The notes: generated by a model not told the origin, from the sequence alone. Shown: positions 51,262 to 60,620, numbered from the stretch's first letter. The stretch: 64,000 nucleotides of DNA from Georgenia yuyongxinii (GCF_006352065.1 NZ_CP040915.1:4030001-4094000), one strand, 5' to 3'. Numbers and translations: made by a program.

Positions 51262-52770
51262 ATGGGGAAGCACGGCATCATCGTCGATCCCGACGAGGCC
51301 CGCGAGCCGTTCGTGCTCGCGCTCGATGTGGGCTCGACGGCGTCGCGCGGCGGCCTCTACGACGCCGCCGGACGGCCGGTGCGCGGCCTCCGTCACAAGG
51401 TGCCGCACCAGTTCGCCACCGCCGCGGACGGGACGGCGGAGATCGACCCCGAGCAGGTGGTCTCGGAGCTGGCCGAGATCATCAACGCAGTGACAAGCCG
51501 CCGTCCCGGGCTCCGTGTCGCCGGCGTCGCGCTGGACACCTTCGCCTCCTCGCTCGTCGGGGTCGACGACGCGGGCACCGCCCTGACCCCCTGCTACACC
51601 TACGCCGACTCCCGCTGCGCGCCCCAGCTGCGCACCCTGCGCGCCGAGCTCGACGAGCCCGTGATCCAGCAGCGCACCGGCACCCGCCTGCACACGAGCT
51701 ACCTGCCCGCGCGGCTGCGGTGGTTGCGCGAGACCGCCCCGGCCGTCTTCGCCCGCACCTCACGCTGGCTCTCGCTCGGGGAGTTCGTGCACCTGCGGCT
51801 GCTCGGCACGGCCGCCGTCGGGACCTCCACGGCGGCGTGGACCGGCATGCTCGACCGGCGCACCGGAGTGTGGGATGCCGAGATGCTTGCCGTCGCGGGC
51901 GTCGACGCGGCACAGCTCTCCCAGATCCACGACCCGGACCGCCCCCTCGAAGACCACGGCGGAGCCGGCGGGCGGTGGCCGGCGCTCGCGGACGCCGTCT
52001 GGCTCGCCCCCGTCACCGACGGCTTCGCCAGCAACATCGGCATCGGCGCGGCCGACGAGTCCACCATCGCGGCGGCAGCGGCGACCTCCGGCGCCATGCG
52101 GGTGATGCTGCACGGCCACCCCGAGACCATCCCCGCCGGCCTCTGGAGCTACCGGGTGGACTCCTCGCGCACCCTGCTCGGCGGCGCGCTCAACGACGTC
52201 GGCCGGGTGGTCAGCTGGCTGGAGCACACCCTCGCACTCGACGAACGTGACACCGCCGCGCTCGACCGGGACGCGACCCTGCTCGCGGACCCGGACGCCG
52301 CCGCACCGGTGGTGCTGCCCTACCTCACCGGCGAGCGCAGCACGGGGTGGGCCGCCGACGCCCGTGCCCTCTTCGCCGACGTCTCCGCCGCGACGACGGC
52401 GCCACTGCTCTACCGCGGCGCCATGGAGGGCGTGGCACTCGCCTACGCGCGGGTCGCCGAGCAGCTCAAGAAGGCGGGCGGGCGCCCCCAGCGGATCCTC
52501 GCGGGCGGCCGGGTGACCACGGACCGACCCGGCTGGCTGCAGATCCTCGCGGACGTGCTGGGCGCGCCGGTGGAACAGGTCACGATGAAGCGGACCACCA
52601 TGCACGGCACCGCGCTGCTCGCGCTGGACGTCGTGGCCCCCGGGGTGGAGCGTGCCGCCGTCGAGATCGGTGCCTCGTACGAGCCGCAGACCAGCCGCGC
52701 CGCGTACTACGAGGACCGGGCCGCGAGGTACCAACGCCTGTACGACGCGGTCGTCGCGCCGCACCACTGA
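51262..52770 (+). CDS. FGGY-family carbohydrate kinase, gluconokinase-like
   Basis: A 502-residue sugar kinase. FVLALDVGSTASRGGLYDAAG is the phosphate-1 loop, DTFASSLVGVDDAG and CYTYADSRCAPQLRTLR the substrate side, LPYLTGERSTGWAADARA and ILAGGRVTTDRPGWLQILADVLGAPV the C-terminal FGGY signature region. The pattern is closest to gluconokinase/xylulokinase types. CGGAGGAA lies before the ATG. No sugar transporter or 6-phosphogluconate gene is adjacent, so the substrate is inferred. Confidence 0.86.
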   Translation: MGKHGIIVDPDEAREPFVLALDVGSTASRGGLYDAAGRPVRGLRHKVPHQFATAADGTAEIDPEQVVSELAEIINAVTSRRPGLRVAGVALDTFASSLVGVDDAGTALTPCYTYADSRCAPQLRTLRAELDEPVIQQRTGTRLHTSYLPARLRWLRETAPAVFARTSRWLSLGEFVHLRLLGTAAVGTSTAAWTGMLDRRTGVWDAEMLAVAGVDAAQLSQIHDPDRPLEDHGGAGGRWPALADAVWLAPVTDGFASNIGIGAADESTIAAAAATSGAMRVMLHGHPETIPAGLWSYRVDSSRTLLGGALNDVGRVVSWLEHTLALDERDTAALDRDATLLADPDAAAPVVLPYLTGERSTGWAADARALFADVSAATTAPLLYRGAMEGVALAYARVAEQLKKAGGRPQRILAGGRVTTDRPGWLQILADVLGAPVEQVTMKRTTMHGTALLALDVVAPGVERAAVEIGASYEPQTSRAAYYEDRAARYQRLYDAVVAPHH

Positions 52771-52837
52771 GCGTCACCGTCCCCGGCTCACCGGCAGCCG
52801 CTCGGCTCCGCCGGGCCCGGCTCACCCCGACGGCGCG

Positions 52838-53524
52838 CTACGCCGTCTCGAAGGTGTAGCCCATCCCCGGCTGGGTAAGGATGTGGCGCGGGTGGGCGGG
52901 ATCCGCCTCCAGCTTGCGGCGCAGCTGGGCGGTGTAGACCCGGAGGTACCCGGTCTCGGTGCCGTAGCCGGGCCCCCACACCTGCTGCAGGAGCTCACGA
53001 CGGCCGACAAGCTTGCCCCGATTGCGCACGAGGACCTCGACGATGGCCCACTCGGTCGGCGTCAGACGTACCTCCTCGCCGGCGCGCAGCACGCGGCGCC
53101 GCGCCAGGTCGATGGTGAGCTCTCCCGCCTCGATGACGGCCTCGGAGGCGTCCCCCGGGGCAGCCCGCCGGACCGCGGCCCGAAGCCGGGCGAGCAGCTC
53201 GTTCATCGCGAACGGCTTGGTCACGTAGTCATCGGCACCGGCGTCGAGCGCCCCGACCTTGTCCTCACCGTGCTGGCGCGCGGAGAGGACGACGATCGGC
53301 ACCCGGCTCCAGCCGCGGATGCCTGCGATGACGTCCATGCCGCTGAGATCGGGCAACCCGAGGTCGAGCAGGACGACGTCGGGGTGCCAGCTCGCCGCGA
53401 GGTCGAGGGCGCGCCGCCCGTTGGCCGCCGTCGCTACGTCCCAGTCGTGGGCCCGCAGGTTGATGGCCAGCGCATGGACGAGGCCGGGTTCGTCGTCGAC
53501 GACGAGCACTCGGGGATCGCTCAT
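52838..53524 (-). CDS. kdpE: Response regulator, KdpE-like (OmpR family)
   Basis: A 228-residue two-domain regulator. The receiver has Asp10, Asp11, phospho-acceptor Asp54 (LLDLGLPDL) and Lys103. The OmpR winged helix contains LTPTEWAIVEVLVRNRGKLVGRRELLQQVWG and YLRVYTAQLRRKLEADPAHPRHILTQPGMGY, the KdpE pattern. Its start overlaps the kinase stop (ATGA). It probably controls the potassium transporter gene upstream. Confidence 0.9.
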   Translation of the reverse strand: MSDPRVLVVDDEPGLVHALAINLRAHDWDVATAANGRRALDLAASWHPDVVLLDLGLPDLSGMDVIAGIRGWSRVPIVVLSARQHGEDKVGALDAGADDYVTKPFAMNELLARLRAAVRRAAPGDASEAVIEAGELTIDLARRRVLRAGEEVRLTPTEWAIVEVLVRNRGKLVGRRELLQQVWGPGYGTETGYLRVYTAQLRRKLEADPAHPRHILTQPGMGYTFETA

Positions 53525-55338
53525 GGTGTGCCCTGTGCGAGGGGGACGCTGAGCACCATGGTGAGCCCGCCGCCCGGGGTGTCCTCGGCCCGGATCGATG
53601 CACCCACGGCGGTAGCCAGCCCGTCCGCCACGGCCAGCCCGAGACCTAGGCCGCCGGGAGCGGAGTCGCCGAGCCGCTGGAACGGCTCGAACATGTGCGC
53701 CTTGCGGTCCTCGGTCAGCCCGGGGCCGTGGTCGACCACACGCAGCTCCATCCGCCCGCCGGCCGCCGCGGCGGCGAGCCGCACCGGTGCGCCGCCCGAG
53801 TGGCGCACCGCGTTGGAGACGACGTTGGCGACCACGCGCTCGAGCAGGCCCGGGTCGGTGCACACCAGCGGCAGCGTGTCCGCCATGTCGAGGCGCACGA
53901 CCCCGGGGTCGAACCCGTCGGTGGCCAGCGGGACGATCTCATCGAGGCTCGCGCGTCGAAGGACCGGCCGGACGCTCCCGGTCTGCAGTCGGGAGAGGTC
54001 GAGAAGGTTGTCGATGAGCCGCTCGAGCCGGGCAGTGGCCGCGACGAGTGTGGCGACCAGCTCGTCGGTGTCCCCGGCGCTGAGGCGGACGTCGCCCGAG
54101 AGCAGTCCGTCCAGCGCGGCGCGGATAGTGGCCAGCGGGGTGCGCAGGTCGTGGGAGACGGCGGCGAGGAGCGCGGTCCGCGCGGCCTCGGCCTGCTCCA
54201 GGACGCGGGCCTGCTCGGCCTGCTCACGCAGCCGGCGGTGCTCCAGCAGCGCGCCGGCCTGCGCGGCGAACGCCTCGAGGACCCGGCGGTCCCGGGCCAG
54301 GACGCGCCCGGTCAGCGCGAGCACCCGGCGCTCGTCGACGCGGACCACCGCGTCGGCCTCCTCCGGCGCGCCGACACCGGTGCCAGCCGTCGCGAGGGTG
54401 CGCCACCGAGGGCCCGCGGCCGAGGTCCCGGCCGCGACCTCCGTCTCGGCATCGAGCAGCGCGGCACCGGCGAGGCCAAACGTCTCCCGCAGCCGCGCCA
54501 CCAGCACCGCAGCGGTGTCGTCGCCGAGCACGGAACGGGACAGCTCGGCGAGCGCCGAGGCTTCAGCTCGGGCGCGGAACGCCTGAAGGGTCCGTCGTCC
54601 GGCCAGGTCCACCACGGAGGCCACGGCCACCGCCACGGCGAGGAAGACGACGAGGGCCAGGACGTTCTCGCTGTCGGCGATGAGGAGCTGCCCGGTCGGG
54701 GGCGTGAAGAAGTAGTTCAGCAACACGAAGCCGAGCAGCGCGCTGCCGACGGCCGGCGCGAGACCGCCGACGATGGCCACCGCCACGGTGAGGGCGAGGA
54801 ACAGCAACACCTCGATGGGCAGCCCCACCGCCGCGTGCAAGAGACGCAGCAGCACGGTCAGCGCGGCCGGGCCGACCACCGCCAGCAACCAGCCGGCGAC
54901 CACGCGCCGCGCTGACAGCGGACTCTCGCGGGCGGCCCGGCGCCGCCCGGGGCGCCGTGGGAGCGGCACCAGCTGCACATCGATCGCACCGGCACGCCGC
55001 GCCACGGCGAGCCCGGTGCTCGGCGCGAGCGCCTGACGCAGCCGCCCCGCCGCCGGCAGGCCGACGACGACCATCTCCGCACCGACGGCACCCGCGAAGT
55101 CCGCCACCGCCGTCGCGACGTCGTCACCGATGACGGTGTGGAAGCCGGCCCCGAGCCGCTCGACCTCCCCGCGCAGCGTCGCCAGGGCGGCGGGCGCGGC
55201 CCCCGGGCGGCCGTCCTGCGTGAGCACGTGGACCACCTGAAGCTCGGCCGGGGCGCCCGCGAGCTGCGCGCCCCGGCGCACCAGGGTCGCGCTGTCCGGG
55301 TCGCCGGCGACCGCGACGACGACGCGGGCTGTCGTCAC
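53521..55338 (-). CDS. KdpD-like sensor histidine kinase lacking the N-terminal KdpD domain
   Basis: A 605-residue kinase. A universal-stress-like domain (about 1-125) precedes four membrane helices of DUF4118 type (about 145-245, with LLNYFFTPPTGQL), a GAF-like region (about 265-370), the phospho-acceptor His396 in AAVSHDLRTPLATI, and the ATPase (NVVSNAVRHSG, DHGPGLTEDRKAHMFEPF, GGLGLGLAV). The roughly 230-residue KdpD domain with a Walker motif is absent. The GTG at 55338 begins the Usp domain. It is coupled to kdpE. Confidence 0.85.
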   Translation of the reverse strand: MTTARVVVAVAGDPDSATLVRRGAQLAGAPAELQVVHVLTQDGRPGAAPAALATLRGEVERLGAGFHTVIGDDVATAVADFAGAVGAEMVVVGLPAAGRLRQALAPSTGLAVARRAGAIDVQLVPLPRRPGRRRAARESPLSARRVVAGWLLAVVGPAALTVLLRLLHAAVGLPIEVLLFLALTVAVAIVGGLAPAVGSALLGFVLLNYFFTPPTGQLLIADSENVLALVVFLAVAVAVASVVDLAGRRTLQAFRARAEASALAELSRSVLGDDTAAVLVARLRETFGLAGAALLDAETEVAAGTSAAGPRWRTLATAGTGVGAPEEADAVVRVDERRVLALTGRVLARDRRVLEAFAAQAGALLEHRRLREQAEQARVLEQAEAARTALLAAVSHDLRTPLATIRAALDGLLSGDVRLSAGDTDELVATLVAATARLERLIDNLLDLSRLQTGSVRPVLRRASLDEIVPLATDGFDPGVVRLDMADTLPLVCTDPGLLERVVANVVSNAVRHSGGAPVRLAAAAAGGRMELRVVDHGPGLTEDRKAHMFEPFQRLGDSAPGGLGLGLAVADGLATAVGASIRAEDTPGGGLTMVLSVPLAQGTP

Positions 55339-55415
55339 GGTCCCATTGTCGCCCGGCACGGCCCAAGACCGGCCCCCTTCCGACCCCTCCACCGGTGCCG
55401 GCGGCAGCAGCGTTG

Positions 55416-57428
55416 TCACGCGGTCCCCCGGCGCGCCCCGTCTGCGCCCGGGTGTGCCGGCCGGTCGAGGCGGTCCTCCTCGTGCAGCTGGAAGGGGACC
55501 GACGCCATGACCACCCCGGGCGTAAACAGCAGCCGGGCCTTGAGGCGCAGGGCGCTCTGGTTGTGCAGCGCCTGCTCCCACCAGTGGCTGACCACGTACT
55601 CGGGCACGAAGACGACGACGAGGTCGCGCGGGGCCTCCCACCGCACGGAGCGGACGTAGTCCACCACCGGCCGGGTGATCTCCCGGAACGGGGAGCCGAG
55701 CACCGTGAGCGGGACCGGGATCTCGAACTCCTCCCACGCCTGGCGCAGGGCGGCCGTCTCGTCCGAGTCGATGTTCACCGTCAGGGCCTCGAGCGTCGTC
55801 GGTCGGGTGGCGCGGGCGTAGGCGATGGCCCGCATGGCGGGCTCGTGCAGCTTGGAGACGAGGACGATGCCGTGCACCCGCGGCGGCAGGGCACGGGACA
55901 CGGAGGGGTCGAGGACGGTGATGTCGCGCGAAACGCCCTCGTAGTGCCGGGCGATGCCGCGCATGCCGAGGAAGAGCACCGCCATGAGCAGGACTGCGAT
56001 CCAGGCGCCGTGGGTGAACTTCGTGACGAGCACGATGACGAGCACCACCGAGGTGAGGACCCCACCGAAGGTGTTGATCGCGCGTGACCGGCGCATGTGG
56101 GCCCGGACCTGCCGGTCCCGCTCGCCGAGCAGGTGCCGGCCCCAGTGCCGCACCATCCCGAACTGACTGAGGGTGAAGGAGACGAACACCCCGACGATGT
56201 AGAGCTGGATGAGCCGGGTGACCTCGGCACCGAAGGCGATGATGAAGGCGCAGGCCCCGGCGGCCAGCAGGACGATGCCGTTGGAGAAGGCCAGCCGATC
56301 GCCCCGGGTGTGCATCTGGCGGGGCAGGAGGCCGTCGCGGGCGAGGACCGAGCCGAGCGCCGGGAAGCCGTTGAAGGCCGTGTTCGCGGCGAGCACGAGG
56401 ATGAACCCTGTGGTGATCGTGACGAGGACGAACAGCACCGGCACGCCGTGGAAGACGGTCGCAGCGATCTGGCTGATCACCGGGTCCTGGGCGTAGCCGT
56501 GCCCCACCGGCCGGCCGTGAAGGAGCAGCTGGGTGGCAGGGTCCTGGGCGAACCGCAGGCCGGTCGCACCTGCCAGCAAAAGGATCGACATGAGCATGGT
56601 CGCGGCGATGAGGCCCAGGAGAAGCAGCGTCGTCGCCGCGTTGCGGGACTTCGGACGGCGGAACGCCGGCACCCCGTTGCTCACGGCCTCGATGCCGGTC
56701 AGGGCCGCGGAGCCGGACGAGAACGCCCGCAGCACGAGGAAGCCTCCGGCAAGCCCGGTCAGGCCCTGGCTGAACGCGGCGTTCGGGGCGATCGTGAAGC
56801 TGGCCGAGGCGGCGGTGTGCATCGTCCCGGTGACCAGCTGCCACACGCCGACGAGGAGCATCAGGCCGATCGACCCGATGAAGGCGTACACGGGGACAGC
56901 GAACGCGGTGCCCGACTCGCGCACGCCCCGCAGGTTGAGCACCGCCAGCACGACGACGACCGCTACGCCGAGCACGACCTCGTGCCCGCGGGCGGCCGGA
57001 ATGGCCGCGGCCAGGTACTGCATCCCGGAGGAGACCGACACCGCCACGGTGAGCACGTAGTCCACGAGGAGCGCGCTGGCCACCACCATGCCCGCCCGGG
57101 CACCGAGGTTCTCCCGCACGACGGCATACCCGCCCCCGCCTGAGGGGTAGGCATGCACCGTCTGCCGGTAGGAGGCGACCACCGCCATCATGACGACGAC
57201 AACGGCCACGCCCACCCAGGGCGCCAGTGTCACGGCGGCCATCCCGGCGAGGGAGAGGGTCAGCAGGATCTCGTCGGGGGCGTACGCCACAGACGAGAGC
57301 GCGTCGGAGGCGAACACGGGCAGGGCGATGCGCTTGGGCAGCAGCGTGGCATTCAACCGCTCGCTACGCACCGGCCGGCCCACAAGGGCCCGCTTGACGA
57401 GATCGGGGACGCTCTGGACTGCGGCCAT
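55416..57428 (-). CDS. APC-superfamily potassium transporter, KimA-like
   Basis: A 670-residue transporter with about twelve helices and a 150-residue cytoplasmic C-terminal domain. VFASDALSSVAYAPDEILLTL and VVASYRQTVHAYPSGGGGYAVVRENLG match KimA (YdaO), the c-di-AMP-regulated high-affinity potassium-proton symporter. The C-terminal part (VHGIVLVSKLHEPAMRAIAYARATRPTTLEALTVNID) has a Usp-like fold. It lies upstream of the KdpD/KdpE-like genes on the same strand, with 77 bp between them. No Shine-Dalgarno is clear. The amino-acid permease label often given to the family is less likely. Confidence 0.82.
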   Translation of the reverse strand: MAAVQSVPDLVKRALVGRPVRSERLNATLLPKRIALPVFASDALSSVAYAPDEILLTLSLAGMAAVTLAPWVGVAVVVVMMAVVASYRQTVHAYPSGGGGYAVVRENLGARAGMVVASALLVDYVLTVAVSVSSGMQYLAAAIPAARGHEVVLGVAVVVVLAVLNLRGVRESGTAFAVPVYAFIGSIGLMLLVGVWQLVTGTMHTAASASFTIAPNAAFSQGLTGLAGGFLVLRAFSSGSAALTGIEAVSNGVPAFRRPKSRNAATTLLLLGLIAATMLMSILLLAGATGLRFAQDPATQLLLHGRPVGHGYAQDPVISQIAATVFHGVPVLFVLVTITTGFILVLAANTAFNGFPALGSVLARDGLLPRQMHTRGDRLAFSNGIVLLAAGACAFIIAFGAEVTRLIQLYIVGVFVSFTLSQFGMVRHWGRHLLGERDRQVRAHMRRSRAINTFGGVLTSVVLVIVLVTKFTHGAWIAVLLMAVLFLGMRGIARHYEGVSRDITVLDPSVSRALPPRVHGIVLVSKLHEPAMRAIAYARATRPTTLEALTVNIDSDETAALRQAWEEFEIPVPLTVLGSPFREITRPVVDYVRSVRWEAPRDLVVVFVPEYVVSHWWEQALHNQSALRLKARLLFTPGVVMASVPFQLHEEDRLDRPAHPGADGARRGTA

Positions 57429-57474
57429 GCTGCCGTTGTGTCACATCCGGGACTGCCCGACGGCGTTGCTACCG

Positions 57475-57516
57475 GGATCCTGACACCCGCCCGCCGGATC
57501 CTGACGGAGTCTTGAC
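57475..57516 (-). promoter_or_regulatory. Direct repeats upstream of the KimA-like gene
   Basis: On the plus strand GGATCCTGAC occurs at 57475-57484 and 57496-57505, followed at once by GGAGTCTTGAC (57506-57516). Spacings are about two turns and one turn. Such tandem half-sites suit an OmpR-type regulator such as the neighbouring KdpE. They lie 47-88 bp upstream of the transporter start. Confidence 0.5.
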
Positions 57517-57619
57517 ACGCCGCCCTGGTCTGCGCCGATCATCCGCGGCGGAGCGCTTGGGGGTTCAGTGACATGACCTCGGCCGGTCCCTGGTGGCCCA
57601 GGCCCGAGACCCCGGGCGA

Positions 57620-57653
57620 GATGACATCTCACGGAGAAGATGACATCTCGCCG
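57620..57653 (+). repeat. 34-bp GATGACATCTC element (best copy)
   Basis: Two exact GATGACATCTC units lie 19 bp apart, joined by ACGGAGAA and ended by GCCG. Each unit is nearly self-complementary (GAGATG-A-CATCTC at 57618-57630). It lies 12 bp past the nrdJ stop. Other copies are at 24597, 24688, 42451, 42500 and, weaker, 23179 and 31728. Confidence 0.88.
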
Positions 57654-57665
57654 GGATGCGGCGGT

Positions 57666-60491
57666 TCAGCTGCAGCCGGAGGTCGACCCGCAGTTCTCGC
57701 ACACGTAGCAGCTGCCGGCGGGGCGCATCTTCGTCCCGCAGGACATGCACAACGGCGCGTCGGCGTGCTGGCCCTGCTGCAGCTCGAGCAGCTCGGCGGA
57801 GGAGTGCGCCGGTGAGGGCACGGCAGCGTCGACCCCCGCGGTCTGGTTCAAGGTCTCCAGCTCGGCCGCGACGTCGCTCGCGTCGTCGTAGGCACCGCTC
57901 TCCTCGTAGGAGCCGGTCTCGGCGTACCGCTTGCGCTCCGCGGTCGTGTGGATGCCCATGCCGGCCCGGGTCTCGTAGGGCAGGTAGTCCAGGGCGAGGC
58001 GCCGGAAGATGTAGTCCACGATCGACTGCGCCATCCGGATGTCCGGGTCGTCGGTCATGCCCGCCGGCTCGAAGCGCAGGTTGGTGAACTTCTGGATGAA
58101 GATCTCCAGCGGCACCCCGTGCTGCAGCCCGATGGAGACGGCGATCGAGAAGGCGTCCATGACCCCCGCCAGGGTGGAACCCTGCTTGCCGAGCTTGAGG
58201 AAGACCTCGCCCAGGCCGTCGTCTGGGTACGACCCCGCGGTCATGTAGCCCTCGGCCCCACCGACCCGGAACGAGGTGGTGATCGAGGGGCGGGACTTGG
58301 GCAGGCGGCGGCGGACCGCGCGCTGGGGCTCGGTGGGCTCCGCCGTCGGCGCGGGCTTCTCGGCCTTCTTGGCAGCCTTGCCGTCGGAGAGCGGCTGGCC
58401 GACCTTGCAGTTGTCGCGGTAGACCGCCAGGGCCTTCAGGCCGAGCTTCCAGCCGTCGAAGTAGACCTGCTCGATGTCCTCCACGGTGGCCGTCTCGGGC
58501 AGGTTGACCGTCTTGGAGATCGCGCCGGAGAGGAACGGCTGGACGGTGGCCATCATCTGCACGTGCCCCGTGGGCGCGATGGAGCGCCGGCCCATGGCGG
58601 TGTCGAAGACCTCGTAGTGCTCGAGCTTGAGTCCCGGTGCGTCGACGACGTGCCCGTGGTTCGCGATGTGCTCGACGATCGCCTCGACCGTCTCCTCGGC
58701 GTATCCCAGCCGCCGCAGCGCGCGGGGCACGGTCTGGTTGACGATCTGCATCGAACCGCCACCGACGAGCTTCTTGAACTTCACCAGCGAGAAGTCGGGC
58801 TCGATGCCGGTGGTGTCGCAGTCCATCATGAAGCCGATGGTCCCGGTCGGTGCGAGCAGCGAGGCCTGCGCGTTGCGCCAGCCGCCGGCCTCGCCGAGCT
58901 TGAGGCCGGTGCGCCACTGCTCGAGGGCGGCGGTGCGGATGGCGGCGTCCATCGCGTTGACGGTGCGCAGGGCGTCGTTGGCCGCGGCGTGCTTGCGCAT
59001 GACCCGCTGGTGCGCCTCGGCGTTGCGGGCGTAACCGTCGTAGGCGCCCAGGACCCCGGCGAGCTCGGCGGAGCGCCGGTACGCCGTGGCCGTCATGAGC
59101 GAGGTGATGGCCGCGGCCAGCGCCCGGCCGCCGTCGGAGTCGTAGCCGTGGCCGGTGGCCATGAGCAGGGCGCCGAGGTTGGCGTAGCCGATGCCGAGCT
59201 GGCGGAAGGCGCGGGTGGTCTCGGCGATCGCCTCGGTGGGGAAGTCGGCGAAGCTGATGGAGATGTCCATCGCGGTGATCACGAGCTCGACGACGGCGAC
59301 GAACCGTTCGGCGTCGAAGGTGTCGTCCTCGCGCAGGAACTTCAGCAGGTTGATCGAGGAGAGGTTGCACGAGGAGTTGTCCAGGTGCAGGTATTCGCTG
59401 CACGGGTTCGAGGCGGTGATGCGACCCGACTCCGGGCTGGTGTGCCAGTCGTTGATGGTGTCGTCGTACTGCAGGCCCGGGTCGGCGCACTCCCAGGCCG
59501 CCTGGGAGATCTTCCGGAAGAGCTGCTTGGCGTCGACGGTCTCCACCACGTGGCCGTCCTGGCGGGCCTTGAGGTCGAACGTGCCGCCGTCCTCGACCGC
59601 GCGCATGAACTCGTCGCTGACACGGACGGAGTTGTTGGCGTTCTGGTACTGGACGGAGACGATGTCCTTGCCGCCGAGGTCCATGTCGAAGCCGGCCTCG
59701 CGCAGGGCGCGGATCTTGTCCTCCTCGCGTGCCTTGGTCTCGACGAACTCCTCGATGTCCGGGTGGTCCACGTCGAGCACGACCATCTTGGCCGCGCGCC
59801 GGGTGGCGCCGCCGGACTTGATGGTGCCCGCGGAGGCGTCTGCGCCGCGCATGAAGGAGATGGGCCCGGAGGCGTTGCCGCCGGAGGAGAGCAGCTCCTT
59901 GGAGGAGCGGATGCGGGAAAGGTTCAGCCCGGCGCCCGAGCCGCCCTTGAAGATCATTCCCTCCTCGCGGTACCAGTTGAGGATCGAGTCCATCGTATCG
60001 TCGACCGAGAGGATGAAGCAGGCGCTGACCTGCTGAGGCGCCGGGGTGCCCACGTTGAACCACACCGGGGAGTTGAACGCGAAGTACTGGTTGAGCAGCA
60101 GCCAGGTGAGCTCGTCGGAGAAGACGGCGGCGTCGTCTTCCGTGGCGAAGTAGCCGTACTCCGTGCCGGCGCGCGTGTAGGTGCTGACCACGCGGTCGAT
60201 GAGCTGGCGCAGGCTCTGCTCGCGGGCGTCGGAGCCGACGGCGCCGCGGAAGTACTTGGTCGCGACGATGGTGGAGGCGTTGACGGACCAGGACGCGGGG
60301 AACTCGGTGCCCCGCTGCTCGAAGATCGTCTCGCCGGTCTTCCAGTTGGTCTGGACGATGTCGCGACGCTCCCACTCCACCTCGTCGTAGGGATGGGCGC
60401 CGGCGGTGGAGAACACGCGCGGGATCGCCAGGCCCTTCGCCTTGGAGGTGCGTGCCGAAGCCTTCCGGCCCGACGCGGGAGTCACGGACAT
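57666..60491 (-). CDS. nrdJ: Adenosylcobalamin-dependent (class II) ribonucleotide reductase
   Basis: A 941-residue reductase that makes deoxyribonucleotides with coenzyme B12 and without a small subunit. NSPVWFNVG, the Cys-bearing SACFILSVDD, GGSGAGLNLSRIRSS, NPCSEYLHLDNSSCNLSSINL (catalytic Cys and Glu loop) and LAPTGTIGFMMDCDTTGIEP are all present. The C-terminus is a zinc-ribbon, CMSCGTKMRPAGSCYVCENCG, typical of the actinobacterial long form. AAGGAGA precedes the ATG. Two NrdR boxes lie upstream. Confidence 0.96.
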   Translation of the reverse strand: MSVTPASGRKASARTSKAKGLAIPRVFSTAGAHPYDEVEWERRDIVQTNWKTGETIFEQRGTEFPASWSVNASTIVATKYFRGAVGSDAREQSLRQLIDRVVSTYTRAGTEYGYFATEDDAAVFSDELTWLLLNQYFAFNSPVWFNVGTPAPQQVSACFILSVDDTMDSILNWYREEGMIFKGGSGAGLNLSRIRSSKELLSSGGNASGPISFMRGADASAGTIKSGGATRRAAKMVVLDVDHPDIEEFVETKAREEDKIRALREAGFDMDLGGKDIVSVQYQNANNSVRVSDEFMRAVEDGGTFDLKARQDGHVVETVDAKQLFRKISQAAWECADPGLQYDDTINDWHTSPESGRITASNPCSEYLHLDNSSCNLSSINLLKFLREDDTFDAERFVAVVELVITAMDISISFADFPTEAIAETTRAFRQLGIGYANLGALLMATGHGYDSDGGRALAAAITSLMTATAYRRSAELAGVLGAYDGYARNAEAHQRVMRKHAAANDALRTVNAMDAAIRTAALEQWRTGLKLGEAGGWRNAQASLLAPTGTIGFMMDCDTTGIEPDFSLVKFKKLVGGGSMQIVNQTVPRALRRLGYAEETVEAIVEHIANHGHVVDAPGLKLEHYEVFDTAMGRRSIAPTGHVQMMATVQPFLSGAISKTVNLPETATVEDIEQVYFDGWKLGLKALAVYRDNCKVGQPLSDGKAAKKAEKPAPTAEPTEPQRAVRRRLPKSRPSITTSFRVGGAEGYMTAGSYPDDGLGEVFLKLGKQGSTLAGVMDAFSIAVSIGLQHGVPLEIFIQKFTNLRFEPAGMTDDPDIRMAQSIVDYIFRRLALDYLPYETRAGMGIHTTAERKRYAETGSYEESGAYDDASDVAAELETLNQTAGVDAAVPSPAHSSAELLELQQGQHADAPLCMSCGTKMRPAGSCYVCENCGSTSGCS

Positions 60492-60571
60492 CTCGTCTCC
60501 TTCTGGGTTCCTATCGGCGTTGCGGAGGGGACCGTTACGTCCCCATTGTCCGCCCGTTCTGACGCCGTGTC

Positions 60572-60587
60572 ACCACAAGATCTTGGG
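60572..60587. promoter_or_regulatory. NrdR box (proximal)
   Basis: ACCACAAGATCTTGGG follows the NrdR box pattern (ACAC-AT-rich centre-GTGT type) with an imperfect palindrome CAAGATCTTG. Its centre is 33 bp from that of the distal box, close to three helical turns, as required for the ATP-cone repressor NrdR. Confidence 0.75.
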
Positions 60588-60604
60588 TCGAATCGATTGC
60601 TGGG

Positions 60605-60620
60605 CCACTATATGTAGTGG
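60605..60620. promoter_or_regulatory. NrdR box (distal)
   Basis: CCACTATATGTAGTGG is a near-perfect palindrome matching the NrdR consensus. It lies about 120 bp upstream of nrdJ and, with the proximal box, should mediate repression when deoxynucleotides are plentiful. The nrdR gene itself is not in the window. Confidence 0.85.

Noticed and set aside
55416-57428. Plain amino-acid permease annotation
   Set aside because: The C-terminal Usp-like domain, the KimA-type motifs and the Kdp-like neighbours favour a potassium transporter.
57429-57619. A c-di-AMP (ydaO-type) riboswitch upstream of the KimA-like gene
   Set aside because: The region is short and shows tandem repeats rather than the conserved multi-helix elements of that riboswitch; no such elements could be recognised.
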